This document shows, in pieces, positions 1 through 8,770 of a stretch of 64,000 bases of DNA. The first letter of the stretch is position 1, and each line of letters begins with the position of its first letter. The notes under the pieces are model-generated. The model worked only from the letters and a program-made list of their open reading frames with translations. It made no database searches and had not been told where the DNA came from. The stretch comes from Nostoc sp. PCC 7107 (GTDB taxonomy: Bacteria > Cyanobacteriota > Cyanobacteriia > Cyanobacteriales > Nostocaceae), in the NCBI RefSeq assembly GCF_000316625.1, contig NC_019676.1:1289001-1353000 (forward strand), read 5' to 3'. The position numbers and the translations under genes are program-made.

Positions 1-2547
1 CTTACAGCATCCCAACCTTTTTGGGGTCAATTTGCCCCTTTTTTAGTCACACTACTCATTACTTTCTCATGTCTGTTGAGTTGTGCTACGGCTGTTACCA
101 ATTCTCCCCGCATTCTTTACCAACTTGCCTTAGATGGTCAGTTGTCTCCCGTATTCACGGTAGTTTCTCGTCAAGGGATCTTGGGGCCTGCTATCTTCAT
201 TACTTTTTTACTCAGTCTGCTTTGTTTGAATTTAGGCAATGTATCTCAACTTGTCACCGTAGCAGGTACATGTTATTTGTTATCGATTATGGGACTGCAT
301 CTAGGATTGTGGTTATGTCGCCATCAACCAGAAGTTTTATGGCCTTGGTGGTCATTGGGTTTTTTTTTCGTAGAAGCAGTAGTTTTAGTAGTTGGGGGTT
401 TAGCTTGGAGTTGGTATGAGTTATTAATTGGGCTATTTGTACCCTTTGCATTGATGATAGGAGATGAGGTGCTGCGTCGCTGCAACTTTGCACCATTTGA
501 TTCTCAATGGTGGACACAGCGTGACGAAGGACAGTTTAGTAGTTATAATCCAGACTTTGTTGTACTTCAGGTAATTGTTCTAGTTTCTCTTATTTGTAGT
601 TCTGCTATTGGCAGTTGGTTTCTGCGTAATTTATTGGATGGAGACCATAATACCTCGCGGAACTCTTTACTAGCGATCGCTTTAGTCATGCTTTCGTTTG
701 TTGGGGTAGCGATCGCTTGCTGGACTACCCTACCACAAATTGCGGCTATTGATGAAGCACGCCAACAGGCAAAAAACCTATTTATTACCACCCTCAATAC
801 TGTTCCCGATATTGTTTTAGTTCTTGATGAACAAGGTATCATCCTTCAGACCAATGTAGCGGCTGAAGAATTATTTCAAATTAGCACCCAACAGTTAGTC
901 GGGCAGAACTTGAATCAATTCCTCATAGACCATTATGGCAAACCAGAGCAATGGGCTATGAGGAGTGAACAAACGCTCAAAACTAACCAAGGCTCATACA
1001 TTGTTGAATCTACTGTTTCCCAACCATCTAATCTCCAACTACGACAATACGTTGTCATTTTGCGAGATATCACTCAGCGCAAACTAGCCGAAGAAGAACT
1101 CAAACAATACCGTTGTCAGCTAGAGCAGTTGGTAGCAGAACGTACCATTGAACTCATGAGAGTTAATCAACAACTGCAACAAGATATTATCGAACGACAA
1201 CGCGCACAAGAACTATTGCTACACAACAGTTTACATGATGCTCTCACAGGACTACCCAACCAATCGTTGTTCATGGAGCGAGTCAAACAGGCTCTAGAAC
1301 GCACTAAACAACAAAAAGATTATGTATTTGCCGTACTCTTCTTAGATTTAGACCGTTTTAAAGTCATTAATGACAGCCTGGGACATTTACTCGGAAATCA
1401 ACTGTTAATTGCCATTTCCCATCGACTCCAGTCAGTTCTACGTGCAGGAGATATGATTGCACGGTTTGGCGGGGACGAGTTCACAATTTTACTTGACGAA
1501 ATTGATGAAATTAATGATGCAATACACGTAGCCGAGCGAATTCAAAAGTTACTAGCTTTACCATTTCAATTAAATGAACATAAAGTTTTTACCAACGCAA
1601 GTATAGGAATCGCGGTGGGTAAAAATAACTATGAGCAAGCTGCCAATATTTTACGGGATGCTGATGTGGCAATGTATCGTGCCAAATCCCTTGGTAAAGC
1701 ACGTTATGAAGTATTCCATCCCAAAATGCACGAAAGTGCATCTCTGCTATTGCAGTTAGAAACTGCTATGCGCCATGCACTCATCCAGCAAGAAGAATTT
1801 CGCCTCCACTATCAACCCATTGTTTCGCTGCTGACGGGCAAAATTATCGGATTTGAAGCGCTGATTAGGTGGCATCATCCAGAAAGAGGTATCATTTCCC
1901 CAGAAGATTTTATTCCCCTCGCAGAAGAAACAGGAATGATTGCTTCTATTGGTCAATGGGTGCTTTATGAAGCCTGTCGTCAATTGCAAGCATGGCATCA
2001 ACAATTTCCCATTTACCCACCCCTAACAATTAGTGTCAATTTTTCTGGCAAACAAGTTATGCAGCCTGATATTGTCAAACAGGTTAAACAAGTTTTGCAA
2101 GACACTGGTTTGGAAGCAGGTACTTTAAAGTTGGAAATTACTGAAAGCTTGCTAATGGATAATTTTGAATTGGCAACAGCCATGCTTTCCCAGCTAACAA
2201 CCCTGAATATAGAATTGCACATGGATGATTTTGGCACAGGTTATTCATCTTTAAGTTATTTGCACCGCTTACCACTAAAAACTATTAAAATCGATCGCTC
2301 TTTTATTAGTAATATTGGCAGTCGAGGGGAAAATTTAGAAATTGTCCGAGCTATTGTGACATTGGCTCACAATTTAAATATGTCAGTCACCGCCGAAGGG
2401 ATAGAAACATTGCAACAGTTAGCCCAACTCAAAGCATTACAATGCGATCAAGGACAAGGATATTTCTTTTTTCCAGCTTTAGAAGGTTCCGCGGTAGAAG
2501 TACTACTTGCTAGTAATTTATCTGACATGAACTTTTTAGAGGTGTAA
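1..2547 (+). CDS. APC-type permease fused to PAS-GGDEF-EAL (c-di-GMP turnover), 5' end outside window
   Basis: The frame is open from base 1, so the start lies upstream. The first ~240 visible residues are hydrophobic, with several membrane helices. They contain the stretch NSPRILYQLALDGQLSP, which is typical of amino acid/polyamine/organocation permeases, and correspond to the C-terminal half of such a transporter. A PAS-like domain follows (DNA ~780-1090), then a coiled coil (~1090-1220), then a GGDEF domain with intact RFGGDEF near 1461 and an upstream RAGD inhibitory-site motif at the right distance. Last comes an EAL domain with EALIRWHHPERG near 1855, EITES, DDFGTGYSS, KIDRSF and AEGIE. 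Both catalytic halves therefore look intact, so synthesis and hydrolysis of cyclic di-GMP are both possible. Inference: a transporter-like sensor that couples uptake or ligand sensing to c-di-GMP. The permease half may be sensory only. Confidence 0.85.
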   Translation, partial: LTASQPFWGQFAPFLVTLLITFSCLLSCATAVTNSPRILYQLALDGQLSPVFTVVSRQGILGPAIFITFLLSLLCLNLGNVSQLVTVAGTCYLLSIMGLHLGLWLCRHQPEVLWPWWSLGFFFVEAVVLVVGGLAWSWYELLIGLFVPFALMIGDEVLRRCNFAPFDSQWWTQRDEGQFSSYNPDFVVLQVIVLVSLICSSAIGSWFLRNLLDGDHNTSRNSLLAIALVMLSFVGVAIACWTTLPQIAAIDEARQQAKNLFITTLNTVPDIVLVLDEQGIILQTNVAAEELFQISTQQLVGQNLNQFLIDHYGKPEQWAMRSEQTLKTNQGSYIVESTVSQPSNLQLRQYVVILRDITQRKLAEEELKQYRCQLEQLVAERTIELMRVNQQLQQDIIERQRAQELLLHNSLHDALTGLPNQSLFMERVKQALERTKQQKDYVFAVLFLDLDRFKVINDSLGHLLGNQLLIAISHRLQSVLRAGDMIARFGGDEFTILLDEIDEINDAIHVAERIQKLLALPFQLNEHKVFTNASIGIAVGKNNYEQAANILRDADVAMYRAKSLGKARYEVFHPKMHESASLLLQLETAMRHALIQQEEFRLHYQPIVSLLTGKIIGFEALIRWHHPERGIISPEDFIPLAEETGMIASIGQWVLYEACRQLQAWHQQFPIYPPLTISVNFSGKQVMQPDIVKQVKQVLQDTGLEAGTLKLEITESLLMDNFELATAMLSQLTTLNIELHMDDFGTGYSSLSYLHRLPLKTIKIDRSFISNIGSRGENLEIVRAIVTLAHNLNMSVTAEGIETLQQLAQLKALQCDQGQGYFFFPALEGSAVEVLLASNLSDMNFLEV

Positions 2548-2562
2548 TATAGCACTTTACTA

Positions 2563-2698
2563 TATAGCGGTAGTCAGATATGTTAGGACAATTTGAAAGC
2601 TTGAATGCCAGGAATGGTAAGACTTTTCCTCCTGCCTCTCTACAGTCGCTACAACGGGGGGAACCCCCGCAACGCGCTGCTCTCTGCCTCCTGCTATA
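2563..2698. repeat. MITE-like intergenic repeat, copy A, with nested palindrome
   Basis: It shares about 75 bases of near-identical sequence with 7664-7754: both begin TATAGCGGTAGTC, contain GAAAGCTTGAAT and ACTTTTCCTCCTGCCTC, and end CTGCTATA. The ends are a short inverted repeat (TATAGC/GCTATA). This copy is longer because about 45 bases, including the hairpin CGGGGG-GAA-CCCCCG near 2656-2670, interrupt the CCTCCTGCCTC region. No coding potential is seen. Confidence 0.7.
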
Positions 2699-2737
2699 TT
2701 TCAGTTTTTTCAAAAACATACCCTATGTAAAGCCTGA

Positions 2738-3502
2738 TTACTGTACTGTATATCCCCCATCAATTACAAGTGATGTTGCTGTAATATATGAAGCTTTGTC
2801 AGATGCCAGAAACAGAATAGCCTGAGCCACTTCTTGTGGTTTTCCTATACGTTTCATGGGAACTGTTGCAGCGAGTTGATCTATGACTTCTTCCTTTGTC
2901 AGACCTTGCCAATCGGCGAATTGTTGGGTTTGGAATGTCTCAATTACACCTGGACAAACACAATTTACTCTGATGTTTTCAGTCGCTAGGTCATGAGCCA
3001 GACTTCGGGTTAATTGGAGAACTGCTCCTTTAGTGGTGTTATATAATGCAAAACCGGGAAAGGCAATTAATGCAGCTATAGATGCTACGTTGACAATAGT
3101 GCCACCACCACGCTTGCGGATATGTGGAATGGCATATTTAGCGCAAAAAGCATAGCCTTTAACATTTGTTCCTAAAACTTTATCCCAATCCAAATTGGAA
3201 GCTTTTTCCAGAGAACCAATCGCTAAAATTCCTGCATTAGCAACTAAAATATCTATACTTTGCCATTGATTAACAACATTTGTGATCCAATCTTGCACCT
3301 GGTTTTCATTACTAACATCGCAGGTGCAAAACATTGCATCTCCACCACTATTTTTTATTTCTTCCAGCAGTGATAAACCACCACTGGTATCAATATCAGA
3401 GATCGCCACTCTAGCACCTTCAGCGGCAAAAAGTTTAGCTGTCTCTCGGCCAATACCAGAACTACCCCCAGTAACTAAGGCTACTTTATTTACTAGCTCC
3501 AT
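2738..3502 (-). CDS. short-chain dehydrogenase/reductase (SDR), classical type
   Basis: 254 residues, the normal length for a classical SDR. The nucleotide-binding motif TGGSSGIG is at 11-18. Asp37 at the end of beta-2 favours NAD(H) over NADP(H). The NAG motif is at 89-91, and the catalytic Ser141, Tyr154 and Lys158 (YNTTK) are present. The C-terminus VIDGGYTVQ is typical of the family. The ATG is preceded by AAGGA at good spacing. The gene lies 41 bp behind the histidine-decarboxylase-like gene on the same strand, so the two are probably co-transcribed. The substrate cannot be told from sequence. The enzyme could act on a small alcohol or ketone in the same pathway as its neighbour, but that is inference. 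Confidence 0.88.
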   Translation of the reverse strand: MELVNKVALVTGGSSGIGRETAKLFAAEGARVAISDIDTSGGLSLLEEIKNSGGDAMFCTCDVSNENQVQDWITNVVNQWQSIDILVANAGILAIGSLEKASNLDWDKVLGTNVKGYAFCAKYAIPHIRKRGGGTIVNVASIAALIAFPGFALYNTTKGAVLQLTRSLAHDLATENIRVNCVCPGVIETFQTQQFADWQGLTKEEVIDQLAATVPMKRIGKPQEVAQAILFLASDKASYITATSLVIDGGYTVQ

Positions 3503-3543
3503 AAATTCACAGTCCTTTTAAATAAAACTAGACAGCTTTTTAA

Positions 3544-4695
3544 TTAAGAGAATACTGGTTGCAGATGTAAATATTCCGATTCCGGTAATATTCCCTCTTG
3601 TAAGACAAGCTCATTCACGAAAGTATCAATTTTTTGCCGATCTATATTTTGCATAACTATCAGATGGGCAAAATTATCGAGAGTCGCCAATTGCCATTTT
3701 TTAATCAACACTTGGTTCGGCTTTTGAAACACGACTGTATTGGAGAATTTATTCAGCATACAAGGATATTCTCGCAATTGAAGTTGCTGGAATAAATATT
3801 GAGCATTCTGAATACATGTCTTGGCCTCTTGGGCAAATCCTTCATAACCTTTGGTTTTGAGAGCATACCAAAGTATCAGTGGCGTGTGACCATTGCGAGA
3901 ACCAAGAATAGTGGTATCTTTTGAACCGATGTATTCAATCATGGTTTCAACTTTTTCTACCCATTTTTTCTTGGTTAAAACTACACCACAAGGGATGGGA
4001 GAGCCAATAAATTTACCAGAGATAGCCACACTATCTATAGGTTTTTGAAAGTTGATTTGGGGTGCATGATCTAAAAAGGGTAAAATCATCCCTGAAAGTG
4101 CGGCATCACAATGTATATAGTAATCTTTAATTTGATGGCGCTTTAAAATTTCTAAAATTTTGTCTAGGTCATCAATTGCACCTTTGACGGTAGTACCGAT
4201 ATTTAGGCTAATAATGACTGGTTTGTGAGAATTTTGCTGAATTGCTTGGGATAAATATTCATAACTGATCTCGCCATTAATTTGGGAATTAATTACTTGA
4301 TGTTGAACACCAAACAGTCTAGCTGCTTTAGCAATTGAGTAATGAGAGTCTTGGGATGAATAGAGAATTCCATCAGGATAAATTTCTCTAGCTAATAAGA
4401 TTCCATATAAGTTCCCTTCAGTTCCACCAGCGGTTACATAGCCCCAAAACTCATTTTCAGGAATTTTATATAGTTGGGCAAAAAATGATAAAACTTCTTG
4501 TTCAAATTTGCGAGAATGGAGACCAAAATTCGGCTCTATATATGGGTCTCCAGCATTATTTAATAAAAAACTAAAAAACTTATTTATACAAGTGAAGTCA
4601 CAACTTAAATTATATGGATAACCTGCGTGGAACTGCGATCGCTGTTCTATTTGTTGCCAAAAAATTGCTAACTCCTTGCTCACAGTATCTAACAT
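3544..4695 (-). CDS. hdc: histidine-decarboxylase-like PLP enzyme (group II), with one residue missing before the PLP lysine
   Basis: 383 residues, matching bacterial PLP-dependent histidine decarboxylases, which convert histidine to histamine and CO2. Visible family features are the early FHAGYPYNL, TAGGTEGN (88-95), the PLP-stacking His118 in SQDSHYS, Asp197 in HCDAALSG that pairs with the pyridine nitrogen, and the carboxyl-side SPIPCG. The PLP lysine would be Lys228 in SVAISGKFIG. Group II enzymes normally have a histidine directly before this lysine (SGHKFIG). Here that residue is absent, an in-frame loss of one codon near 4012-4017. The gene is otherwise intact. It is first in a unit with the SDR gene. 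No clear ribosome-binding site precedes the ATG. Substrate and activity are uncertain; glutamate- or aromatic-type decarboxylase is less likely. Confidence 0.75.
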   Translation of the reverse strand: MLDTVSKELAIFWQQIEQRSQFHAGYPYNLSCDFTCINKFFSFLLNNAGDPYIEPNFGLHSRKFEQEVLSFFAQLYKIPENEFWGYVTAGGTEGNLYGILLAREIYPDGILYSSQDSHYSIAKAARLFGVQHQVINSQINGEISYEYLSQAIQQNSHKPVIISLNIGTTVKGAIDDLDKILEILKRHQIKDYYIHCDAALSGMILPFLDHAPQINFQKPIDSVAISGKFIGSPIPCGVVLTKKKWVEKVETMIEYIGSKDTTILGSRNGHTPLILWYALKTKGYEGFAQEAKTCIQNAQYLFQQLQLREYPCMLNKFSNTVVFQKPNQVLIKKWQLATLDNFAHLIVMQNIDRQKIDTFVNELVLQEGILPESEYLHLQPVFS

Positions 4696-5346
4696 ATTTT
4701 CTGATTTATTATCTTTATGAGTTCACGCAAGTTTTACTCTAGGTTATAAGTATCAATTCAATATTTTTAGATTTTCTTAATGAATATAATAATACATTTA
4801 AAGTTTTAATGAAGCAGTGATTATACTGAGGATATTCAGGAAGTTTGTGTGGATGAAGCAAGCTTATCTAGTTGAATTACGTTGTACAAATAGGCTCTCT
4901 ATAGTTGCTAATAAACAGTATCAGTATTTGACAAAAATAAGCTAGTGAATTTCACTGAATTAATAATCTTGATATGCTTGAAATTAAGCATAATTACAGG
5001 AAATTATTAGTTGATACTTAAAAAGAATTACGAAGTTAGTAAATATACTTTAGTTACGGAAAATAGGAAAATTACTTAAAGTTTTGACAAAGTTATTGGA
5101 GTATAGCGATCGCTGCTGATCAAATATATTCAAACGCTCTAAATTGCAGAAGCAAACTTATGCGGCATTAGGCAACTAATACCCTTTATCCCTCTCAATA
5201 ACCCATAATATCTTGTGTACGCCTCTTGTTTCTGGAGTGCGATCGCTACTTTATTCTTTACCGCCTTGGGTTGGTTAATTACTAAATACAAATAAAAATG
5301 GGCAAGGTATAACACCCTACCCATTTCTAGAAATATATTTTAGGAA
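4696..5346. other. intergenic, AT-rich, no gene seen
   Basis: This spacer lies between hdc (which reads away to the left) and the end of ftsH. It is AT-rich with two HIP1-type sites near 5107 and 5241. The only open frame (5139-5324, minus) has no family resemblance and no ribosome-binding site, so I do not call it. It presumably holds the hdc promoter and the 3' end of the ftsH transcript. No clear terminator hairpin was found. Confidence 0.5.
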
Positions 5347-7233
5347 TTACAGCTGCGGTACATACTGTTGTTTTTCGGGTACATCAGTGTATTCAGCCAC
5401 GATCTGACGAAATTCTTCGCCATCAATGGTTTCTTTTTCAATCAGCAAATCAACGATGCGGTCTGTCACAGTGCGATTTTCACGCATGATTTTCTTGGCA
5501 TTTTCATAGCATTCTTCAACGATCGCTCTTACTTGAGCATCAATTCGAGATGCGATCGCTTCAGAATATTCAGATCGAGTTGTCCAGTCACGACCAAGGA
5601 ATACTTCTCCTTGTTGGCTTTCCAAGGACAGAGGCCCTAAATCAGACATCCCAAACCGTGTTACCATCTGCCTTGCCATTCCAGACAATTGCTGCAAGTC
5701 TCCACCCGCACCAGTTGTCACTTCCGCCGCACCAAAAACTACTTCTTCCGCTGCACGACCACCCAAAGCGCCAGTAATTCTGGCTTTTAGTTGACTGCGG
5801 GAAATTAAGCCTTGTTCTTCGTTGGGGGTGAACCAAGTTAAACCCTGTGCTTGTCCCCGTGGAATCAAAGTTACTTTTTGTACTGGGTCATGGTCTTTGA
5901 GCAGAGTACCCACTAAAGCGTGACCAATTTCGTGGTAAGCAATTAAGCGTTTGCTCTTGCTATCTACTAAGGGTGTACCTTCCATCCCTGCAACTACACG
6001 GTCAACTGCATCATCTATTTCCCGCAGGGTGATGGCTTCCTTACGTCTTCTCGCTGTAAGAATTGCGGCTTCGTTGAGTAAGTTGGCTAAGTCAGCACCA
6101 GTAAACCCAGGAGTACGACGAGCGATCGCATCTAAAGAGACACTGGTGTCTAATTTTTTGTTGCGTGCATGAACGCTTAAAATTTCCAAACGGCCTTTGA
6201 TGTCTGGTGCATCGACAGTTACTTGTCTGTCAAAGCGTCCGGGACGCAACAAGGCTGAATCTAATACGTCAGGACGATTGGTAGCGGCAATAATGATGAT
6301 GCCTGTGTTACCTTCAAAACCATCCATTTCGGTCAGCAACTGGTTGAGGGTTTGTTCTCGTTCATCGTTACCGCCACCGATACCTGCACCCCGCTGTCTA
6401 CCCACAGCGTCGATTTCATCGATGAAGATGATACAGGGAGCATTATCTTTGGCTTTCTTAAACAAGTCGCGGACGCGGGAAGCACCCACACCAACGAACA
6501 TTTCCACAAATTCCGAACCGGAAATGCTGAAGAAAGGTACGCCAGCTTCCCCGGCGATCGCTTTTGCTAGTAAAGTTTTACCTGTACCTGGTGGCCCAAC
6601 TAACAACACACCTTTGGGAATGCGTGCGCCGACAGCAGTAAATCTTTCTGGCTGTTTCAAGAAGGTGACAACCTCTTGTAGTTCTTCTTTGGCTTCTTCA
6701 ATACCAGCCACGTCATCAAATTTCACCCCAGTTTTGGCTTCCATTTGAAAACGCGCTTTGGATTTCCCAAAGCTCATAGCTTGTCCAGGGCCACCAGGCA
6801 AGTTGCTGGAGCGCCGAAACAAAAAGAACAACCCAGTTATCAATAAAATTGGGAAAACAAGATTGCCTAATAATCCCCAAATTGCGCCATCATTACGCAT
6901 AGGGTGAGCATCAAAACTAATTTGTTTTTCTTTAAGCTTGCTAATTAACTCAGGCGCGCTAATTGGCAGATCTACCCGCCACCGCTGAATGCGATTTTCG
7001 ATATCAGGATCAACAGCTTCGACAATTGCTGTTCTACCGCCTTCATACAGATCTACGCTAGTGACGCGATCGGCATCCAAGTATTCTAGAAAACGGCCAT
7101 ACGTCATGCGGGTATTGGCGGTATTCTTACCCATATCCGCAGGAGCGCTCGCAAATGCTCCTTGCCAGAAGAAAAAGCCAATTACCAAAGCAGGCAATGT
7201 CCAGAGTACCAGGACTCTCCAAGAGAATTTCAT
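5347..7233 (-). CDS. ftsH: ATP-dependent zinc metalloprotease FtsH (intact, FtsH2-like)
   Basis: 628 residues starting at the ATG at 7233 ([10 protein letters not shown]), which has AGAGG about 9 bases upstream. An in-frame start 24 bases earlier is possible but has no such site. Membrane anchors lie at about 7-25 and 118-140, with a lumenal/periplasmic segment between them. The AAA+ domain has Walker A GPPGTGKT (213-220), Walker [10 protein letters not shown] and the second region of homology [17 protein letters not shown]. The protease domain has HEIGH at 434-438 and Asp512 as third zinc ligand, so it should be active. The N-terminus resembles Synechocystis FtsH2, the thylakoid protease that removes damaged D1. 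A paralogue lies in opposite orientation at 8771-10732. Confidence 0.95.
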   Translation of the reverse strand: MKFSWRVLVLWTLPALVIGFFFWQGAFASAPADMGKNTANTRMTYGRFLEYLDADRVTSVDLYEGGRTAIVEAVDPDIENRIQRWRVDLPISAPELISKLKEKQISFDAHPMRNDGAIWGLLGNLVFPILLITGLFFLFRRSSNLPGGPGQAMSFGKSKARFQMEAKTGVKFDDVAGIEEAKEELQEVVTFLKQPERFTAVGARIPKGVLLVGPPGTGKTLLAKAIAGEAGVPFFSISGSEFVEMFVGVGASRVRDLFKKAKDNAPCIIFIDEIDAVGRQRGAGIGGGNDEREQTLNQLLTEMDGFEGNTGIIIIAATNRPDVLDSALLRPGRFDRQVTVDAPDIKGRLEILSVHARNKKLDTSVSLDAIARRTPGFTGADLANLLNEAAILTARRRKEAITLREIDDAVDRVVAGMEGTPLVDSKSKRLIAYHEIGHALVGTLLKDHDPVQKVTLIPRGQAQGLTWFTPNEEQGLISRSQLKARITGALGGRAAEEVVFGAAEVTTGAGGDLQQLSGMARQMVTRFGMSDLGPLSLESQQGEVFLGRDWTTRSEYSEAIASRIDAQVRAIVEECYENAKKIMRENRTVTDRIVDLLIEKETIDGEEFRQIVAEYTDVPEKQQYVPQL

Positions 7234-7663
7234 CTTAATTTGCCTCTGCCAATACAATTAATCATTTCTAGTGACTTGATGGCTTGACATTTATCTGGGG
7301 AATCATCTTCCCCACGATATGCCTCACTTTGTCACTAGATTTAGTTTGCAACGGATGTTTATTAATCCATTTTGTTTAATTTGATGTCTAATCACGCGTC
7401 ACCATTAATTATGTGCCGATGAAAAGATTCTTAATTAAATTTAACTTAATTTTAATACAGCTTGGCTGAAGACAACAAAATTTAAGATGTAGAGGGCGAT
7501 CGCGGGTGGAGACGCTAAACCAGCGATATCGTTCACTGGGACTGCGATCGCGTAGTTTTGAGTAAAATAAACTGTCTACTCACTCCAGTAATCTAAATTT
7601 AACTCCGTAACAAAAAATACATTAAAAAATAGCTAATTACTAATAAAAAATGAATTTAATTAA
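7234..7663. other. intergenic between ftsH start and MITE-like repeat
   Basis: It holds the ftsH upstream region. The stretch is AT-rich, with HIP1-type GCGATCGC sites near 7497 and 7544. No open frame of interest and no clear sigma-70 box pair was picked out by eye. Confidence 0.4.
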
Positions 7664-7754
7664 TATAGCGGTAGTCGCATATCTTAGGACAATGTGAAAG
7701 CTTGAATACCAGGAATAATAAAACTTTTCCTCCTGCCTCCTGCCCCCTGCTATA
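7664..7754. repeat. MITE-like intergenic repeat, copy B (uninterrupted)
   Basis: This 91-bp element is bounded by TATAGC and GCTATA, and most of its length matches 2563-2698. It lacks the GC-rich palindrome found in copy A, so it probably shows the original form. It lies between ftsH and the FMN reductase gene. Confidence 0.7.
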
Positions 7755-7799
7755 GTTGCCAGCTTGTAGGGTGGGCAAAATCTTGCTCACCCTACGGGT

Positions 7800-8345
7800 T
7801 TAATTGATGCCTTGGAGTTTGCGAGTACTATCAACTAAGCTTTGAGCAAATTCGTCAAATCGTTGAGAGAGTTTTTCATCTAACAACTTACCTTCCGGGT
7901 TAAAAGCACTCCATGCTTGTCCAATGGCAATTTGTTCAGGAATTACCCAACCATGCACCCAGCGGACAATTAACCGTAAATCATTGAGAGCGTTGCTATT
8001 AGATTGACCTCCCAAAACGCTAATGAGTCCTGTAACTTTCCCTGAAAGTTCTGTAAAACTCATTAAATCAAGAGCATTTTTCAGCACGCCACTCACGCCA
8101 CCATGATACTCTGGTGTCGCCAAAATTAATCCGTTAGCACCACTGACAGTCTCACGTAAGCGCTGCACATCTGGATATTCTGGATATTCTTTTTCACCGT
8201 TGCAAAATGGTAGCTGTAATTGCCGTAAATCTAAAATTTCCACATCTGCGCCTATGGCTTCTAACCTTTTTGCTGCCACTTGTAAAGCTAACTGTGTATA
8301 GGAGTTATGTCTTAAGCTACCACCAATGCCCACAATCTTGACCAT
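7800..8345 (-). CDS. NAD(P)H-dependent FMN reductase family (flavodoxin-like fold)
   Basis: 181 residues from the ATG at 8345 (MVKIVGIGGSLR), with GGGGAA just upstream. The open frame extends further 5', but that extension has no family resemblance. GSLRHNSYTQLAL is the phosphate-binding loop of the NADPH-dependent FMN reductase family. PEYHGGVSGVLKNALD is its second conserved block (typical P-E-Y-x-x-x-x-x-x-L-K-N). GLISVLGGQSN follows. The protein is cytosolic and likely uses FMN to reduce quinones, azo compounds or flavin. It lies between the two divergent ftsH genes, and that neighbourhood does not identify a specific substrate. Confidence 0.88.
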   Translation of the reverse strand: MVKIVGIGGSLRHNSYTQLALQVAAKRLEAIGADVEILDLRQLQLPFCNGEKEYPEYPDVQRLRETVSGANGLILATPEYHGGVSGVLKNALDLMSFTELSGKVTGLISVLGGQSNSNALNDLRLIVRWVHGWVIPEQIAIGQAWSAFNPEGKLLDEKLSQRFDEFAQSLVDSTRKLQGIN

Positions 8346-8770
8346 AAATTCCCCGTCCATTACAAATATGAAGTCTGAAGCCTGAAAATTAAGAAAGAAT
8401 AATACTAATGAATTATCAGTATAGAAACATGATTGCAAGTCGTAGTCGTTACGACTATGTTTATCATAGCGAGTTATGGTTTTGCAGTCAAATTTGTTTA
8501 ATACCGAGTGATTAAAGAGAAAAAAATCAATAAAAACTGTACTAATGTTTATAGTCGGCCAAGCTTTGTTTATCAACATCCTACCCAGGAGTATAATTTA
8601 TCCCACTAAGATAGGATTCCTTGAGTAGCATGGGTAAAGAGAGTAGGGAATAGTTTTGTGATGAAGTTAGACTAGATAAAAACAGTCATTTCCAGTTATT
8701 GCAATTTTTGCTAGAAAAATAGGCATAAAACCAGCGCGAAGCTCATGCCAGCAGAACAAGGGTAAATAAT

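Noticed and set aside
5139-5324. 61-codon minus-strand frame
   Set aside because: No ribosome-binding site, no family resemblance, AT-rich spacer.
6197-6748. Long plus-strand open frame (183 codons) opposite ftsH
   Set aside because: It is the antisense shadow of the conserved AAA+ codons; the same shadow appears opposite the second ftsH gene.
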